Notes under the pieces: model-generated | What the model saw: only the letters and a program-made list of their open reading frames with translations | Database searches by the model: none | What the model was told of the DNA's origin: nothing | Origin: JAAZDN01 sp964440875 | GTDB taxonomy: Bacteria; Bacillota_I; Bacilli_A; Erysipelotrichales; Erysipelotrichaceae | Direction of reading: 5' to 3' | DNA: 17,289 bases | Assembly: GCA_964440875.1 (NCBI GenBank) | Contig: CAYTTS010000026.1 | Span: 1 to 17,289 of the forward strand | Shown: positions 1 to 7,175 of the stretch, one piece after another | Numbering within the stretch: the stretch's first letter is position 1 | How the letters are laid out: each line of letters starts with the position of its first letter | Translations under genes and position numbers: made by a program

Positions 1-673
1 TGCTGACTCACTTTCAGCAATTAAATATGCAAAAGTTAAAGCGATTAGAAATGAAGAAGGTCTAGCTGTTGATTTCGAAACTGAAGGAGACTTCCCTCAT
101 TTTGGAAATGATGATGATAGAGTAGATGCAATTGCTAAAGAAATAGTTGAAGTATTCTTTGGTAATATTCAAAATCAAGAAATCATTAGAGATGCTAAAC
201 ATTCAATGTCTTTATTAACGATTACATCAAATGTTGTTTATGGACAAAAAACTGGTTCAACACCAGATGGTAGAAAACATGGAGAACCATTTGCACCAGG
301 TGCAAACCCAATGCATGGTAGAGATAAGAGTGGAGCATTAGCATCACTTAACTCAGTTGCAAAACTTCCGTATGAGTGTTCATGTGAAGATGGTATTTCA
401 AATACATTCTCAATTATTCCACAAGTACTTGGTGATGATTTAGAGATGCGTATTGACAATACAGTAAATATTCTAGATGGATACTTTAACCAAAATGGTC
501 ACCATTTAAATGTTAACGTTCTAGATCAAGAAATGCTTACTGATGCGATGAATAATCCTGAAAAATACCCTAACTTAACAATTAGAGTTTCTGGATATGC
601 GGTTCACTTTAACCGTTTATCACGTCAACAACAAGAAGAAGTAATTAGCCGTACATTCCACGATGTGGTCTAA
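1..673 (+). CDS. pflB: Formate acetyltransferase (pyruvate formate-lyase), C-terminal part, 5' truncated by window edge
   Basis: This enzyme converts pyruvate and CoA to acetyl-CoA and formate in the cytoplasm of fermenting cells, using a glycyl radical. The open frame runs from base 2 to the TAA at 671-673, giving about 223 residues of a protein that is normally about 750. The first visible residues (ADSLSAIKYAKVKAIRNEEG) match the family's late core. The radical-bearing glycine sits in the C-terminal motif RVSGYAVHFNRLS, with the Gly codon at 593-595, and the protein ends in the usual QQ-EV-RTFHD tail. The two catalytic cysteines lie upstream of the window and cannot be checked. The ATG at 206 is internal, because the homologous reading continues upstream without a stop. 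The gene overlaps pflA by 11 nt, which suggests coupled translation of enzyme and activase. Confidence 0.97.
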   Translation, partial: ADSLSAIKYAKVKAIRNEEGLAVDFETEGDFPHFGNDDDRVDAIAKEIVEVFFGNIQNQEIIRDAKHSMSLLTITSNVVYGQKTGSTPDGRKHGEPFAPGANPMHGRDKSGALASLNSVAKLPYECSCEDGISNTFSIIPQVLGDDLEMRIDNTVNILDGYFNQNGHHLNVNVLDQEMLTDAMNNPEKYPNLTIRVSGYAVHFNRLSRQQQEEVISRTFHDVV

Positions 674-1394
674 TACTGGTTTTGTAAGTAAGATCGAATC
701 TATGGGAACTTTAGACGGACCTGGTGTTCGTACTGTAGTTTTCTTTGGTGGATGTCCACTTAGATGTTCTTACTGTCATAATCCTGATTTTTGGAAAACT
801 TCTAATGATGATAAGATAACCGTTGATGAACTATTTGCAAAAGTAGAGAGATTCAAACCATTTCACGGCAATAATGGAGGGGTTACTGTTTCTGGAGGGG
901 AGCCTTTATCGCAACCACAGTTTTTAATTAATTTTTTAAAGAAATGTCAAGAAAATAATATCCATACAGTAATTGATACATCTGGCTTTGGAAATGCTAA
1001 AAAGTTTGATGAAATATTACAATATGCTGATCTTGTTATCTTTGACTTAAAAGAGCCAAATCCATTTGATTATCCAAAATTAACTGGTGTTGTTAAACGT
1101 ATTTCAGACAACTTTGTTGAAGCGCTGCAAAGAAACAATACTAAGATGTGGGTAAGAACAGTTATTGTTCCAGGTAAGAATGACACATTTGAAAAAATGG
1201 ATGAGATAGCTGCTGAAGTTAATAAAATGAAGAATGTTGAGAAAGTTCAACTACTTCCTTACCATACAATGGGAGCTTCTAAATATGATGACTTAGGTCT
1301 TGAGTATGAATTAGAAGGTGTACCAGCTATGAGTAAAGAAAAAACTGATGAGCTGTTTGCTTACTTAAAAACTAAATTAGATATTTATAAATAA
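663..1394 (+). CDS. pflA: Pyruvate formate-lyase-activating enzyme (radical SAM)
   Basis: This enzyme uses S-adenosylmethionine and a [4Fe-4S] cluster to abstract a hydrogen from the PflB glycine and so activate it. The 243-residue length is normal for the family. The radical-SAM cysteines are visible as CPLRCSYC (C31, C35, C38), preceded by the family's GTLDGPGVR segment. The SAM-binding GGE motif lies in VTVSGGEPL at residues 74-82. The ATG at 663 is chosen because the family's N-terminal strand (FVSKIESMGT) begins only a few residues later; the next ATG, at 702, would remove it. No clear Shine-Dalgarno sequence precedes 663, which fits translational coupling to the overlapping pflB end. 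A strong terminator follows 3 nt after the stop, so pflB-pflA forms a complete transcription unit at its 3' side. Confidence 0.97.
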   Translation: MWSNTGFVSKIESMGTLDGPGVRTVVFFGGCPLRCSYCHNPDFWKTSNDDKITVDELFAKVERFKPFHGNNGGVTVSGGEPLSQPQFLINFLKKCQENNIHTVIDTSGFGNAKKFDEILQYADLVIFDLKEPNPFDYPKLTGVVKRISDNFVEALQRNNTKMWVRTVIVPGKNDTFEKMDEIAAEVNKMKNVEKVQLLPYHTMGASKYDDLGLEYELEGVPAMSKEKTDELFAYLKTKLDIYK

Positions 1395-1397
1395 TAT

Positions 1398-1429
1398 AAG
1401 TTGTAGATTAATTTCTACAACTTTTTTTT
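1398..1429 (+). terminator. Intrinsic terminator of pflB-pflA
   Basis: A perfect 10-bp stem, AAGTTGTAGA (1398-1407) paired with TCTACAACTT (1414-1423), closes a 6-nt loop and runs into eight consecutive T (1422-1429). It lies directly behind the pflA stop and in front of comFA, so it separates the fermentation genes from the competence genes. Confidence 0.92.
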
Positions 1430-1473
1430 AGGTATAAGTAAAACTAGAACTAATTATAATTTAGGAGGTAGTA

Positions 1474-2565
1474 ATGAAATGTGAAACATGTGGAAATGAT
1501 GATCGTCGTTACTTCATTAAAGTGAAAACGGAATATCTCTGTCGCAAATGTATAGTATTCTCAAAAGGTTTATCTAATAATAAAGAGGTGTCGTTTAACG
1601 AGAATAATGATGCTGAGTATAAATTAGATTTTAAACTTAGTGATGATCAGAAGATGCTCTCTAATGAATTAGTGAAATTAGTTAATAGTAAAGTTGATGT
1701 TTTAGTATATGCTGCTTGTGGAAGTGGTAAAACCGAGATAATCCTTCAGTTAATTAAAGAAAAGTTAGATGAGAAGCTTAGGGTTGCGATAGCGATACCA
1801 CGAAGACAAGTTGTACTAGAGTTGGCAAATAGGTTACGTAAGTATTTTTCATCACTAAAAATAGTTACTGTTTGTGAAGGATATACCGATGATATTTATG
1901 GTGATTTGATTATTTGTACAACTCACCAATTATTTCGCTATGATAATTACTTTGATCTATTAATTATTGATGAGCCTGATGCCTTTCCTTTTTATAACAA
2001 TGTCGTACTAGAGAATATAATGAAGCGTAGCGTAAAGGGGAATATCGTTTACTTAACGGCAACCCCAACAGCTGAGTTAAAGAAACTTGATACTTTAGAA
2101 TTGTTTAAAAGATATCATGGTCACGACTTACTCGTTCCACGAGTATGTGTAAACTTTAGAATTGTTTTATTTTATGAATTATTTAAATTTCTTAAAGCCC
2201 ATAAAAAAGTTTTACTCTTTGTCCCAACAATTAGTATGGCGAATTCATTATCAAAGATCTTTAGGGTTAAATGTATCCACTCAAAATCAGAGAACTCTGA
2301 AGCTATCATTGCGGATTTTGAAGATAATAAAATGAATCTACTTATTTGTACGACAATTCTAGAGCGTGGTGTTACATTTTCAAACGTTCATATTTGTGTC
2401 TTATATGCAGATCATCCAGTTTATACTAAGGCTTCATTAATTCAAATTGCGGGAAGAGTTGGCCGCACTCCTGCATATCCTAGTGGCTCTGGTATATTTC
2501 TTACTAGATGTAAAAGTAGAAAGGTTGATCTATGTATCGAGGATTTAATAATGATGAATGTTTAA
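1474..2565 (+). CDS. comFA: ComFA-type DNA-uptake ATPase/helicase
   Basis: ComFA is a DEAD-like superfamily 2 ATPase thought to pull single-stranded DNA into the cytoplasm during natural transformation. The N-terminus carries a four-cysteine zinc finger (C3, C6, C23, C26). The helicase motifs follow in order: Walker A ACGSGKTE at 81-88, Walker B as DEPD at 166-169 followed by the ComFA-typical AFPF, TATPT at 195-199, ERGVTF at 297-302 and QIAGRVGR at 324-331. The start at 1474 has a strong AGGAGG 5 nt upstream and places the zinc finger at the very N-terminus. At 363 residues it is shorter than ComFA of Bacillus or Streptococcus (more than 400 from memory), yet all motifs are present, so it looks functional. 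Its end overlaps comFC by 34 nt. No ComK box or cin box could be recognised upstream. Confidence 0.93.
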   Translation: MKCETCGNDDRRYFIKVKTEYLCRKCIVFSKGLSNNKEVSFNENNDAEYKLDFKLSDDQKMLSNELVKLVNSKVDVLVYAACGSGKTEIILQLIKEKLDEKLRVAIAIPRRQVVLELANRLRKYFSSLKIVTVCEGYTDDIYGDLIICTTHQLFRYDNYFDLLIIDEPDAFPFYNNVVLENIMKRSVKGNIVYLTATPTAELKKLDTLELFKRYHGHDLLVPRVCVNFRIVLFYELFKFLKAHKKVLLFVPTISMANSLSKIFRVKCIHSKSENSEAIIADFEDNKMNLLICTTILERGVTFSNVHICVLYADHPVYTKASLIQIAGRVGRTPAYPSGSGIFLTRCKSRKVDLCIEDLIMMNV

Positions 2566-3131
2566 TATGTCATTATTCATTAGTGCGAGGTTTAGATATG
2601 TTTGCTTTATTTTCAAATGATATGATTTGTTATAAATGTCGAAGTCTTTTGAAAGCAAAATTAAAGAGAAGTAAGATTTTTAACTTAACTACTTACAGTT
2701 TCTATGAATATGACAATGTTTCGCAATTATTAATAAGATTTAAGGATTATTTTGATATATCTTTAGGTCCGATATTCTTATCTCCATACGCTTTTCTTAT
2801 TAATACAATCTTTAAAGGGTATAAGATTGTGCTTATCCCATCAAGTTCTAAAATGTTAGAGCTTAGGGGTTTTGATCACTTAGAACTGATGTTAGAAGAT
2901 GTTAAGCTTGAAAAAGTGAAATGTATGATAAAGACAGATACTATTCAGAGGTTTTCAAAAGATAGAAAAGTAAAGTTTGAGCTTATTGGAAATCATAGTT
3001 TCGATAAAATTATTATCTTTGATGATGTTATAACATCGGGTAACTCATTAAAGGCTGCGGTTGATTTACTAAGTCCCATCGCGAATAAGATTGTGTTAAT
3101 TACTGTGATTAATAATTATAAAGTGAGGTGA
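2532..3131 (+). CDS. comFC: ComFC-type phosphoribosyltransferase-fold competence protein
   Basis: ComFC works with ComFA in handling incoming DNA; family members combine a zinc finger with a type I phosphoribosyltransferase fold. Two CxxC pairs are visible (C10/C13 and C33/C36). Further on come the family's RGFDHLELM segment (112-120, equivalent to RGFNQAELL) and the PRPP-binding loop IIIFDDVITSGNSL (160-173). The protein has 199 residues, somewhat short because the region between the finger and the transferase fold is compact. The ATG at 2532 is preceded by AGAAAGG at suitable distance and lies within the end of comFA, so translation is likely coupled. A later start would begin to erode the first CxxC. 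The gene ends in TGA, and a cold-shock gene starts 5 nt later, apparently in the same transcript. Confidence 0.9.
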   Translation: MYRGFNNDECLICHYSLVRGLDMFALFSNDMICYKCRSLLKAKLKRSKIFNLTTYSFYEYDNVSQLLIRFKDYFDISLGPIFLSPYAFLINTIFKGYKIVLIPSSSKMLELRGFDHLELMLEDVKLEKVKCMIKTDTIQRFSKDRKVKFELIGNHSFDKIIIFDDVITSGNSLKAAVDLLSPIANKIVLITVINNYKVR

Positions 3132-3136
3132 AGTAA

Positions 3137-3340
3137 ATGTTAGGTGAAGTTAAATGGTTTGATGAGGATAAAGGCTTTGGGTTTATTTGCCAAGAGGATG
3201 GTTCTGATATTTTTGTTCACTACTCACATATCCTGCAAGAGGGATATAAGAGTTTAAGTCCGGGTGATAAAGTGAAATATGATATCGTTTCCAAAGATAA
3301 AGGCAAGCAAGCTAGAAATGTCATTAAAGTGAAAACTTAG
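3137..3340 (+). CDS. Cold-shock domain protein (CspA/CspB family), copy 1
   Basis: A 67-residue single cold-shock domain, a small five-stranded barrel that binds single-stranded RNA or DNA and acts as an RNA chaperone. The conserved EVKWF start (with the stacking Trp at residue 7), RNP1 KGFGFI (13-18) and RNP2-type DIFVHYS are all visible, and the length is the family norm. The first Phe of RNP2 is kept, but the usual HFS is HYS. The start has GAGGTGA overlapping the comFC stop about 8 nt upstream. Because only 5 nt separate it from comFC and no promoter was seen, it is probably co-transcribed with the competence genes. Only a very weak A/T hairpin lies behind it, so transcription may run on into the second copy. 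Confidence 0.92.
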   Translation: MLGEVKWFDEDKGFGFICQEDGSDIFVHYSHILQEGYKSLSPGDKVKYDIVSKDKGKQARNVIKVKT

Positions 3341-3343
3341 GTT

Positions 3344-3371
3344 TTGTTTTTTCTGATTATTGTTATATAAT
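3344..3371 (+). promoter_or_regulatory. Candidate sigma-A promoter of the second cold-shock gene
   Basis: A consensus TATAAT at 3366-3371 sits 16 nt downstream of TTGTTT at 3344-3349, a half-matching -35 element. Transcription would start near 3378, leaving a leader of about 36 nt. Perfect 8-nt inverted-repeat arms (3352-3359 and 3381-3388) flank the -10 box. Confidence 0.6.
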
Positions 3372-3388
3372 AAAAGTACGTAATCAGA
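3352..3388. repeat. 8-nt inverted repeat flanking a -10 box
   Basis: TCTGATTA at 3352-3359 is the exact reverse complement of TAATCAGA at 3381-3388, with 21 nt between the arms that include TATAAT. The arm centres are about 29 nt apart, close to three helical turns. It could be an operator for a dimeric regulator, or chance in A/T-rich DNA. Confidence 0.4.
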
Positions 3389-3413
3389 CGTGGAAAGGTT
3401 AGGGGCAAAGTAA

Positions 3414-3611
3414 ATGGTAGGTAAAGTTAAAAGATTCAACCAAACTAAAGGTTTCGGATTTATTGAAACTGAAGATAATGGTGATGTGTTCTTCCATTTC
3501 TCACAGCTTGTAATGGACGGCTTCAAAACTATTGATGAGGGTTCTGAAGTTGAATTCGAGTTAGTGGAAGGTGAACGCGGTTACCAGGCTCACAATATTG
3601 TGAAGTTATAG
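3414..3611 (+). CDS. Cold-shock domain protein, copy 2, lacking the conserved N-terminal Trp
   Basis: A 65-residue cold-shock domain with RNP1 KGFGFI (12-17) and RNP2 DVFFHFS, plus the family's GFKTIDEGSEVEFE and C-terminal QAHNIVKL strands. The start codon is preceded by AGGGG about 8 nt upstream. It differs clearly from copy 1 and is not a recent duplicate. The stacking tryptophan in the usual KVKWF motif is arginine here (KVKRF, residue 7), which should alter nucleic-acid binding, while the other aromatic residues are retained. The gene has its own promoter and is followed by a terminator, so it can be expressed apart from comFA-comFC-csp1. It lies where hpf would be expected in many Bacilli. 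Confidence 0.92.
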   Translation: MVGKVKRFNQTKGFGFIETEDNGDVFFHFSQLVMDGFKTIDEGSEVEFELVEGERGYQAHNIVKL

Positions 3612-3625
3612 TTGATTAATGCTTT

Positions 3626-3650
3626 AAAAAGGTGGTAACACCTTTTTATT
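3626..3650 (+). terminator. Intrinsic terminator after the second cold-shock gene
   Basis: A perfect 9-bp stem, AAAAAGGTG (3626-3634) paired with CACCTTTTT (3639-3647), closes a GTAA tetraloop of the stable GNRA type and leads into a T-rich run. The A and T flanks would let it work in both directions. It lies between the cold-shock gene and the secA promoter. Confidence 0.75.
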
Positions 3651-3695
3651 TTGATTTTATATGATTTACTTAGTAATCTTTTTTTGGTCTTAATA

Positions 3696-3704
3696 TGGTA
3701 TAAT
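3696..3704 (+). promoter_or_regulatory. Extended -10 promoter of the secA-prfB-yitT operon
   Basis: TGGTATAAT at 3696-3704 is a consensus TATAAT with the TGn extension; no convincing -35 is visible at 17 nt, which extended -10 promoters tolerate. Transcription would start near 3711, which argues that secA begins at the ATG at 3733 and not at the ATG at 3712. Confidence 0.65.
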
Positions 3705-3732
3705 TTTAAAGATGGTAAATGGAGGTTGTCAA

Positions 3733-6072
3733 ATGAGTTTTGTAAAAAAGTTTTTTAATAATATGTTTTCTTATGAAAGTAAAAGATTAGATGAAGTTGA
3801 TAAAATAGTTGATAAAATATTAGCCCTTGATGAGAGTATGCAGGCTAAGAGTGATCAAGAATTAAAAGATATGACAAATATCTTGAGAGAAAGAATTTCT
3901 AATGGTGAAACTTTAGAGGAAGTTTTAGTTGACGCTTTTGCAACTGTTAGAGAAGCTGCCTACAGAGTTATAGGTGAAAAGCCTTATCCAGTTCAGTTAA
4001 TTGGTGGGGTTATTTTAAATGACGGCGATATTGCGGAGATGCGTACTGGTGAAGGTAAGACATTAACATCAGTTATGCCTGTTTATTTAAATGCTTTAAG
4101 TGGTAATGGTGTCCATGTTGTAACTGTTAACGAATACTTAGCGAAACGTGATGCTCAATGGATGGGTAAAATTCACGAGTTTTTAGGTCTTAGTGTTGCA
4201 TATAACCACCGTGGTTTAAGTAATGAAGGTAAGCGTGAAGCTTATGCTGCAGATATTACATATACTACTAACTCTGAGTTAGGTTTTGACTATCTAAGAG
4301 ATAATATGGTTACTAGTAAAGAAGAACGTGTAATGCGTGGCTTAAACTTTGCACTTGTAGATGAGGTTGACTCTATTTTAATTGATGAGTCGCGTACTCC
4401 TTTAATTATTTCGGGTGGAAGAAGAGAAACGGCTAATCTTTATAAACAAGCTGATTCATTTGCTAAACGCTTAAAAAATAATGAAGATTTTGAGATTGAT
4501 GTTAAGAGTAAAACTGTTCAACTTAATGAACAAGGTGTTGAAAAGGCAGAAGCGTTCTTTAAGGTTGAAAACTTATATGATTCTGAAAATACCAATACTG
4601 TTCACCATATTAATATGGCTCTAAAAGCAAACTATACAATGGACAATGAAGTTGAGTATGTTGTTCGTAATGATGAAATTATTATTGTTGACCAATTCAC
4701 TGGTCGTATGATGGAGGGACGTGCATTCTCGGATGGACTACATCAAGCGATTGAAGCAAAAGAAAATGTTACGATTAAAGAAGAAACATCAACACTTGCG
4801 ACAATTACCTACCAAAACTTCTTTAGATTATATAACAAATTATCGGGTATGACTGGAACTGCTAAAACAGAGGAAGAAGAGTTTCTTTCAATTTATAATA
4901 TGCGTACAGTAGTAATACCAACAAACGTACCTATTCAAAGAATTGATTATCCTGATGTTGTTTATGGAACACAAAAGGCTAAGTTCAATGCCTTAATTGA
5001 TAAGATTGTTGAAATCAATGCTACAGGTCAGCCGATCTTAGTAGGTACAATCTCAGTTGAGACAAGTGAGTTTGTTGGAAAAATGTTAAAACAAAGACGT
5101 ATTCGTCACCAAGTATTAAATGCTAAATTCCATGAAAAAGAAGCGGATATTATTACACGTGCTGGATTTAAAGGTTCGGTAACTATCGCTACCAACATGG
5201 CAGGGCGTGGAACGGATATTAAGATAGATGATGAAGTTAGAGCTCTAGGTGGTCTAGCTGTTTTAGGTAGTGAGCGTCATGAGTCACGTCGTATTGATAA
5301 TCAGTTACGTGGTCGTGCTGGTCGTCAAGGAGATCCAGGTATGTCATTATTCTTTGTATCAATGGAAGATGAGTTAATGGTTCGATTTGGTGCTGAGAAG
5401 TTTTCTGGATTAACTAATGAATTAGGTGATACTCCAATTGAGTCTAAAATGTTTACTAATGCTATTAGTTCAGCTCAAAAGCGAGTTGAGGGTGTAAACT
5501 TTGATGTTCGTAAATCATTATTAGAATATGATGATGTTTTAGCACAGCAAAGAGCAACTATCTATGAACAAAGAGATTATATTTTAGAAAATGATGATAT
5601 TCATTTAATTGTTGAAGAAATGTTTAACAAAACATTAAATGATTTAGCTCTTTCGCATATTTCAATGGAGACAGGTGAGTTGAATAAGGAAGAGTTAATT
5701 AAAGCTTTAGATATGTTAGGTTTTGACGGTATAGTGAAAATGAAAGATATTGAAGGCTTGAGTAATGAGGAAGTTATTGAGAAGATTCAAAAGATGGGTT
5801 GGTCATATTATGAAAGAAAGACTAAACCAGTTAAAGAACAAGTGGCTAGTGTTGAGCGAAACGTTGTTTTAAGAATTATTGATAGACAGTGGATTGATCA
5901 TATTGATACGATGTCACAACTTCGTGAAGGTATCCATTTAAGATCTTATGCACAATCAAACCCGTTACAACAATACATCGAAGAGAGTTATACTCTATTT
6001 GAAGCAATGATGAATAATATTGCTTTAGAAGTAACACAATGGTCGCTGCGTGTTGAAGTGAAGGAAAGATAA
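3733..6072 (+). CDS. secA: Protein translocase ATPase SecA, without C-terminal zinc tail
   Basis: SecA is the motor that pushes preproteins through SecYEG at the cytoplasmic membrane. This 779-residue protein shows the nucleotide-binding and crosslinking landmarks: MRTGEGKT (103-110), DEVDSILIDESRTPLIISG from 210, GRMMEGR (324-330), SGMTGTAKTEEEEF (371-384), GRGTDIKI (491-498) and NQLRGRAGRQGDPG (523-536). The start is placed at 3733 because GGAGG lies 7 nt upstream and the family N-terminus (FVKKFF) follows directly. An in-frame ATG at 3712 has no ribosome site and would add seven unrelated residues. The protein stops at VEVKER, just after the helical scaffold and wing region, and lacks the usual linker and CxC...CC zinc tail that binds SecB or lipid. 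prfB starts 1 nt after the stop. Confidence 0.97.
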   Translation: MSFVKKFFNNMFSYESKRLDEVDKIVDKILALDESMQAKSDQELKDMTNILRERISNGETLEEVLVDAFATVREAAYRVIGEKPYPVQLIGGVILNDGDIAEMRTGEGKTLTSVMPVYLNALSGNGVHVVTVNEYLAKRDAQWMGKIHEFLGLSVAYNHRGLSNEGKREAYAADITYTTNSELGFDYLRDNMVTSKEERVMRGLNFALVDEVDSILIDESRTPLIISGGRRETANLYKQADSFAKRLKNNEDFEIDVKSKTVQLNEQGVEKAEAFFKVENLYDSENTNTVHHINMALKANYTMDNEVEYVVRNDEIIIVDQFTGRMMEGRAFSDGLHQAIEAKENVTIKEETSTLATITYQNFFRLYNKLSGMTGTAKTEEEEFLSIYNMRTVVIPTNVPIQRIDYPDVVYGTQKAKFNALIDKIVEINATGQPILVGTISVETSEFVGKMLKQRRIRHQVLNAKFHEKEADIITRAGFKGSVTIATNMAGRGTDIKIDDEVRALGGLAVLGSERHESRRIDNQLRGRAGRQGDPGMSLFFVSMEDELMVRFGAEKFSGLTNELGDTPIESKMFTNAISSAQKRVEGVNFDVRKSLLEYDDVLAQQRATIYEQRDYILENDDIHLIVEEMFNKTLNDLALSHISMETGELNKEELIKALDMLGFDGIVKMKDIEGLSNEEVIEKIQKMGWSYYERKTKPVKEQVASVERNVVLRIIDRQWIDHIDTMSQLREGIHLRSYAQSNPLQQYIEESYTLFEAMMNNIALEVTQWSLRVEVKER

Positions 6073-6073
6073 T

Positions 6074-7175
6074 ATGCAATTACATGAAATAAAAAAAGCA
6101 AGTGAAAGTTTAAAGGATAAATTTATCGCTTTAAGAGGTTCGCTTTGACTTAGATCAAAAACGTAAGTTGGTTGAAGATTTAAGTAATAAGAGTTTAGAG
6201 GATGGTTTTTGGTCTAATCAAAGAAAAGCCCAAGAAGTGATTGATGAGTTAAATGTTAATCGAAACTTAGTTGAACAGTATGAGTTGATTGAGTCAATGT
6301 TAGAATCGATTAATGATACTTATGAATTAATTAGGCTTGATGCTGATGAAGAGTCTCTTAGTTTTTATCAAGAAGAATATAATGAGTTATTAAAAGTTTT
6401 TGAAGATTTTGAAATTAAAGTTTTACTAAGTGGTAAATATGATAATAGTAATGCCATAATTGAGATCCATCCAGGTGCGGGTGGAACTGAGAGTCATGAT
6501 TTTGCCTCGATGTTATATCGAATGTATACAAGATATGCCGATCGAAAAGGTTTTAAGCTGACGGAAATGGATTATTTAAGTGGTGATGAAGCTGGCTTAA
6601 AGTCGGTTACTTTTAAATTGTCAGGACCACTTGCTTATGGTTATTTGAAAAGTGAAAAAGGTGTTCATCGTTTAGTCCGTATTTCTCCATTTGATGGCTC
6701 AGGCAGACGTCACACTAGTTTTGCGGCGGTTTCTGTCACTCCAGAGATGGATGATATCGAACTTGATATTCCTGAGTCAGATATAATAATGGAGACACAC
6801 CGTGCTACAGGGGCGGGTGGACAACATGTTAACACGACGGATAGTGCGGTTAAATTGATTCATAAGCCAACAGGCATAACAGCTGGTTCACAGACAGAAA
6901 GATCTCAACATAGAAACCGTGATGAAGCGATGAATCTATTAAAAGCTCGTGTACTTCTATTAATGGAAGAAGAACATATTGCTGAGTTAGATAAGATTAC
7001 AGGCGTGAAATCCGCAATTGAGTGGGGGTCACAAATTAGATCTTATGTTATGCAACCTTATACGCTAGTTAAAGATTATCGTAGTAACCATGAAGAGGGT
7101 AATATTGATAAGGTTATGGATGGCTACATTGATGATTTTATCTATAGTTATTTAAATAGTGCAGGAGGTAAGTAG
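6074..7175 (+). CDS. prfB: Peptide chain release factor 2 (RF2), expressed by programmed +1 frameshift
   Basis: RF2 ends translation at UGA and UAA. The first frame starts at the ATG at 6074, with AAGGAAAG upstream, and reads 24 codons (MQLHEIKKASESLKDKFIAL, then RGSL) to an in-frame TGA at 6146-6148. Slipping forward one base on CTT resumes as GAC (Asp) at 6147 and continues to the TAG at 7173-7175, giving about 366 residues, the normal RF2 size. In the joined protein the stop-recognition tripeptide SPF falls at 204-206 and the catalytic GGQ (in TGAGGQHVN) at 248-250. The downstream frame alone would lack the first helix. Product level therefore regulates itself: scarce RF2 means slow termination at UGA and more frameshifting. 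Its presence also shows that UGA is a stop codon here. Confidence 0.96.
6134..6149 (+). promoter_or_regulatory. RF2 programmed frameshift site
   Basis: The layout AGAGGT-TCG-CTT-TGA-C matches the classic prfB element codon for codon: an internal Shine-Dalgarno-like AGAGG, one codon of spacing, the slippery CTT and a weak UGA-C stop. The ribosome slips from CUU to UUU, skipping the T at 6146. The SD-like stretch is weaker than the AGGGGG of E. coli. Confidence 0.95.

Noticed and set aside
1455..1460. TATAAT as the comFA promoter -10
   Set aside because: Transcription would start within or after the AGGAGG at 1463-1468, and no -35 stands at proper spacing. It is likely chance in A/T-rich DNA, so the comFA promoter remains unidentified.
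3332..3352. Terminator after the first cold-shock gene
   Set aside because: Only a 5-bp A/T stem (AAAAC/GTTTT) overlapping the stop codon; too weak to call despite the following T run.
3254..3526. 90-codon minus-strand open frame across the two cold-shock genes
   Set aside because: It is antisense to two clear cold-shock domains and their promoter, with no ribosome site or family resemblance.
3712..3732. Upstream ATG for secA at 3712
   Set aside because: It lies at or next to the predicted transcription start, has no ribosome site and adds seven non-conserved residues. The ATG at 3733 has GGAGG and the family N-terminus.
6168..7175. prfB as a shorter gene starting at TTG 6168
   Set aside because: This would drop the conserved N-terminal helix. 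The upstream 24-codon frame plus the canonical frameshift site gives a full-length RF2 with motifs at the expected residues.
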